Assembly (NCBI RefSeq): GCF_037450285.1
Contig: NZ_JAQISN010000005.1
Location: 124,001 to 188,000, forward strand
Direction of reading: 5' to 3'
Length of the DNA: 64,000 nt
From: Erwinia sp. SLM-02
GTDB taxonomy: Bacteria; Pseudomonadota; Gammaproteobacteria; Enterobacterales; Enterobacteriaceae
Both the position numbers and the translations under genes were made by a program. Shown here one piece after another: positions 61,671 to 64,000 of the stretch. The notes beneath the pieces were generated by a model, which was not told the DNA's origin, ran no database searches, and saw only the letters and a program-made list of their open reading frames with translations. Numbering within the stretch: the first letter of the stretch is position 1; every line of letters starts with the position of its first letter.

Positions 61671-61758
61671 AGATTACCCGCCCCGGGTGAAGCGCCGCCC
61701 GCAAGATGCTCATCTGTGTTAAATTACCGTCGTCCGCCAACACAGCCCGAGAGAAATA

Positions 61759-62757
61759 ATGAATACGCCGCTAAGCCGAACCACCCGTGACATGAAAAAG
61801 AGCAATATGGCTCTGGTGATCGGTATGCTGAAATCTCTGGGCACGGCCACCAAGGGCGAACTGGCGCAGCAAACCGGGCTGAGCAGCGCCACCTGCGGTG
61901 CGGTACTGAACGAGCTGACCCTGACCGGCGAGGTGCTGGCGCTGGAGTTTGAAGCGTCGCGCGGTGGGCGTCCTGCCCAGCGCTACGCCTGCAACCCCGA
62001 TTTTTTCTCGCTGTTAAGCCTGTACGCCGCCGGGAGTGATGCCCAGGCCGAGCTGGTGTGGGCGGTCAGTTCCGCCACCGGCGAGATCCTGGCGCAGGGA
62101 GAGAGACCGTTTCTGCCGCTGGCGCTGGACACCTTTGACGGGCTGATTGCCTCGCTGCTGGCGCAGTATCCCGGCGTGCGGGTCATCGGCATCGGGCTGC
62201 CGGGCGTGGTGGTGGAGGATGTCGTCGGATACTGTGATATCTCCCTGTTCAGCGGGCTGGCGATTGCAGAACGCATCGCCCGGCAAACCGGCTGTTTTAC
62301 CCAGGCGGGCAACGATCTGAATTACACCGTCTGGGGCTTTTACCAGAACAGCTGTGCGGGCGTCAGCGCGCCCGTCGCCTACCTCTACAAACCCGACGTG
62401 CATTATCCCGGCTGCGGCATGGTGATTGACGGTAAGGTGCTGACCGGGGTGAGTAATTTCGCCGGAGAGGTGCTGCATCTGCCGTTCAACGTTGAGGGTG
62501 AACCGCCGCTTGTTGAAGGGATGGCCAAAACCCTGGTGTCGCTGACGGCGCTGATTAACCCGCGCACCGTCGCCGTGGCGGGGGATAACATCCGCGCCGG
62601 GCATCTGTCGGAGATGCGTGAAATCTGCCTGCGTTATCTTCCCGAAAAGCATCTGCCCGAACTGATTTATCGTGACTCGATCCGCCAGGACTATCTGCAG
62701 GGCATTGCCGATCGGACCCTGCAGCAGTACAACCACCACCGTCTTTACGCGGAGTAA
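61759..62757 (+). CDS. ROK-family regulator with degenerate kinase domain
   Basis: A 332-residue protein. N-terminal winged HTH (NMALVIGMLKSLGTATKGELAQQTGLSSATCGAVLNELTLTGEVL, residues 15-60), then a ROK domain. The ATP motif DxGGT expected near residue 95 is missing (YAAGSDAQAELVWA), while NFAGEVLHLPFN resembles the GEIGH region, and the CXCGXXGC zinc motif is absent. It should be a sugar-sensing repressor rather than a kinase. The MFS gene follows by 118 bp and has a palindrome at its promoter. Confidence 0.85.
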   Translation: MNTPLSRTTRDMKKSNMALVIGMLKSLGTATKGELAQQTGLSSATCGAVLNELTLTGEVLALEFEASRGGRPAQRYACNPDFFSLLSLYAAGSDAQAELVWAVSSATGEILAQGERPFLPLALDTFDGLIASLLAQYPGVRVIGIGLPGVVVEDVVGYCDISLFSGLAIAERIARQTGCFTQAGNDLNYTVWGFYQNSCAGVSAPVAYLYKPDVHYPGCGMVIDGKVLTGVSNFAGEVLHLPFNVEGEPPLVEGMAKTLVSLTALINPRTVAVAGDNIRAGHLSEMREICLRYLPEKHLPELIYRDSIRQDYLQGIADRTLQQYNHHRLYAE

Positions 62758-62791
62758 CGCCGTTTTCTTCCGATAAATTCCCAATCCCCGA

Positions 62792-62820
62792 TTGACATTT
62801 TTTTCGCCATCGTAATAATA
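62792..62820 (+). promoter_or_regulatory. Promoter of the terminal MFS gene
   Basis: A perfect -35 TTGACA (62792-62797) and an AATAAT/ATAATA -10 16-17 bp downstream lie 56 bp before the start codon. Confidence 0.7.
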
Positions 62821-62828
62821 CCGAGTTA

Positions 62829-62843
62829 TTAAAAGACTTTTAA
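62829..62843. promoter_or_regulatory. Candidate operator of the ROK regulator
   Basis: The perfect 15-bp palindrome TTAAAAGACTTTTAA sits about 10 bp past the -10 element, over the expected transcription start. AT-rich palindromes of this kind are bound by NagC/Mlc-type ROK repressors. Confidence 0.6.
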
Positions 62844-62875
62844 AAAGTATCATCACAAACTGAGGAACCTATGAT

Positions 62876-64000
62876 ATGTCGATGCAAAACGCGCTGACGG
62901 GCGTGGACAGCACCGCGCGCCGTGCCTCCACGCGGGCCATTTTTTTAGTCACCGGTATGGCGATGGGCCTGTGGGCGGCGCTGGTTCCCTATGCGCAGAT
63001 CCGCACCGGGGCTGAGGCCGGGGATCTGGGCCTGCTGCTGCTGTGCCTCGGGGGCGGATCGCTGGTGGCGATGCTGGCTTCCGGGCGGATTATCGGGCGG
63101 CTGGGCTGCCGCGCGGTGATCGTCGCCGGAGTGGTGCTTTACTGTCTGACGCTGCCGCTGCTGGCGGTGTTCAGCGATATCCGGCTGCTGGCGTTCAGTT
63201 TGCTGGTCTTCGGCATGGGCGTGGGGCTGACCGATGTGGCGATGAACGTGCAGGGCACGCTGGTGGAGCAGGCGGCTGATACGCCGCTGATGTCCGGCTT
63301 CCACTGCCTGTGGAGCGTCGGCGGTATCGCCGGGGCAGGCGGCGGCGCGCTGCTGCTGGGATCCGGTTTTTCACCGCTGGGCGCTGCGTTCTGCACCGTC
63401 GCTCTGGTGCTGCTGGTGACGCTGGGCTTTCTGCCGTCGCTGCTGCCGACCGGCGGCGAGGAAGCGCAGCCTGAGGGCGGAAAGGCGCGCCCCAATTTCC
63501 GTCTGGTGCTGATGGCGGTGATGGCGATGATTTGCTTTATGGCGGAGGGGGCCATCCTCGACTGGAGCGGCATTTTTATCACCCGGGAGCGCGGTATGGC
63601 GGTTGAGCACGCGGGCTGGGGGTTTGCGGCGTTCGCCATCGCCATGTCGCTGATGCGCCTGACCGGCGACCGGGTAGTGAGCGCACTGGGGCGCAAGCGG
63701 GTGCTGGTTGTCGGCGGCGTGCTGGGTATCGCTGGCTATCTGCTGAGCGTTCTGACCACCGGCTGGGCGATGTCGCTGCTTGGCTTTGCGCTGGTGGGGA
63801 TTGGCGCCGCCAACATCGTTCCGGTATTGATTACCCTCGCGGGCCAGGAAAAAGCCATGCCGGTCAATCGCTCGGTGGCCATGGTGGCGACGCTGGGCTA
63901 TTTCGGCGTGCTGGGGGGACCGGCGCTGATTGGCTGGGTAGCGCATCTCTCCAGTCTTTACGTGGCGTTCTCGCTGGTGGCGGTCAGCTTCCTCGTTATC
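62876..64000 (+). CDS. MFS transporter, 3' end cut by window
   Basis: 375 codons from ATG 62876 (GAGGA about nine bases upstream; MSMQNALTG) run open to the window end. The helices MGLWAALVPYAQIR, GRLGCRAVIVAGVVLYCLTLPLL and VFGMGVGLTDVAMNVQGTLVEQA, plus SGFHCLWSVGGIAG, match the YbjJ/FucP-like sugar MFS group. Its promoter overlaps a palindrome and the gene follows a ROK regulator, so it probably imports or exports the sugar that regulator senses. Confidence 0.87.
   Translation, partial: MSMQNALTGVDSTARRASTRAIFLVTGMAMGLWAALVPYAQIRTGAEAGDLGLLLLCLGGGSLVAMLASGRIIGRLGCRAVIVAGVVLYCLTLPLLAVFSDIRLLAFSLLVFGMGVGLTDVAMNVQGTLVEQAADTPLMSGFHCLWSVGGIAGAGGGALLLGSGFSPLGAAFCTVALVLLVTLGFLPSLLPTGGEEAQPEGGKARPNFRLVLMAVMAMICFMAEGAILDWSGIFITRERGMAVEHAGWGFAAFAIAMSLMRLTGDRVVSALGRKRVLVVGGVLGIAGYLLSVLTTGWAMSLLGFALVGIGAANIVPVLITLAGQEKAMPVNRSVAMVATLGYFGVLGGPALIGWVAHLSSLYVAFSLVAVSFLVI

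Overview
The window looks like part of a large plasmid (megaplasmid/chromid) of a plant-associated Erwiniaceae bacterium (Pantoea/Erwinia type). The basis is a RepFIB-like initiator gene (30839-31864) flanked by iterons and DnaA/Dam sites, a P1-type parA-parB pair with an adjacent P1-like parS, a plasmid-type H-NS paralogue, and a high-GC, transporter-rich, catabolic gene content with enterobacterial family members (HcxA, PdxK/PtsJ, OtnK/OtnC, MsrA). The genus is inference. No rRNA, tRNA, insertion sequence or CRISPR array was seen.

Layout. 1-7.6 kb: a sugar module with a cut FGGY kinase and a 2-hydroxyacid dehydrogenase on +, and a ribose-type ABC importer plus PfkB kinase on -. 7.7-17.1 kb: a four-carbon sugar-acid (tetronate) regulon with otnK, otnC, an FMN 2-hydroxyacid oxidoreductase, an Asp/Glu-racemase-family protein, a signal-less ModA-like protein, an ACS-family MFS importer, a LacI repressor and two exported proteins (beta-propeller lactonase, cupin). 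Four near-identical LacI-type palindromes sit at both divergent promoter regions. 17.1-22.4 kb: amino-acid-type ABC importer with a flavin monooxygenase and an MmgE/PrpD protein. 22.6-26.7 kb: HipB-like regulator with two operators, msrA, a drug exporter with a divergent LysR regulator, and an SDR.

26.8-32.4 kb is the plasmid core: six tandem-repeat arrays, parS, parB, parA, a duplicated origin module, repA, and a downstream field of direct and inverted iterons. 32.4-37.2 kb: a LacI-type effector domain with no DNA-binding domain, hcxA, an orphan periplasmic sugar-binding protein and an LVIVD beta-propeller. 37.3-45.4 kb: a peptide-type ABC importer operon with luciferase-like monooxygenase, fused CMD/peroxidase-like protein and VOC protein. 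45.5-48.6 kb: HxlR regulator, MFS exporter and PLP decarboxylase. 49-57.7 kb: hns, several exporters with their regulators, an orphan tyrosine recombinase behind a 33-bp inverted repeat, a serine hydrolase and a LysR regulator. 57.8-61.6 kb: vitamin B6 module (pdxK, yggS paralogue, ptsJ-like MocR regulator, glutamine-amidotransferase-like protein). 61.7-64 kb: ROK-type regulator and an MFS transporter cut by the window end.

As a whole the segment reads as a plasmid backbone surrounded by self-contained uptake-plus-catabolism cassettes, most with their own local regulator. Protein identities come from motif and remembered-family recognition, not from a search.
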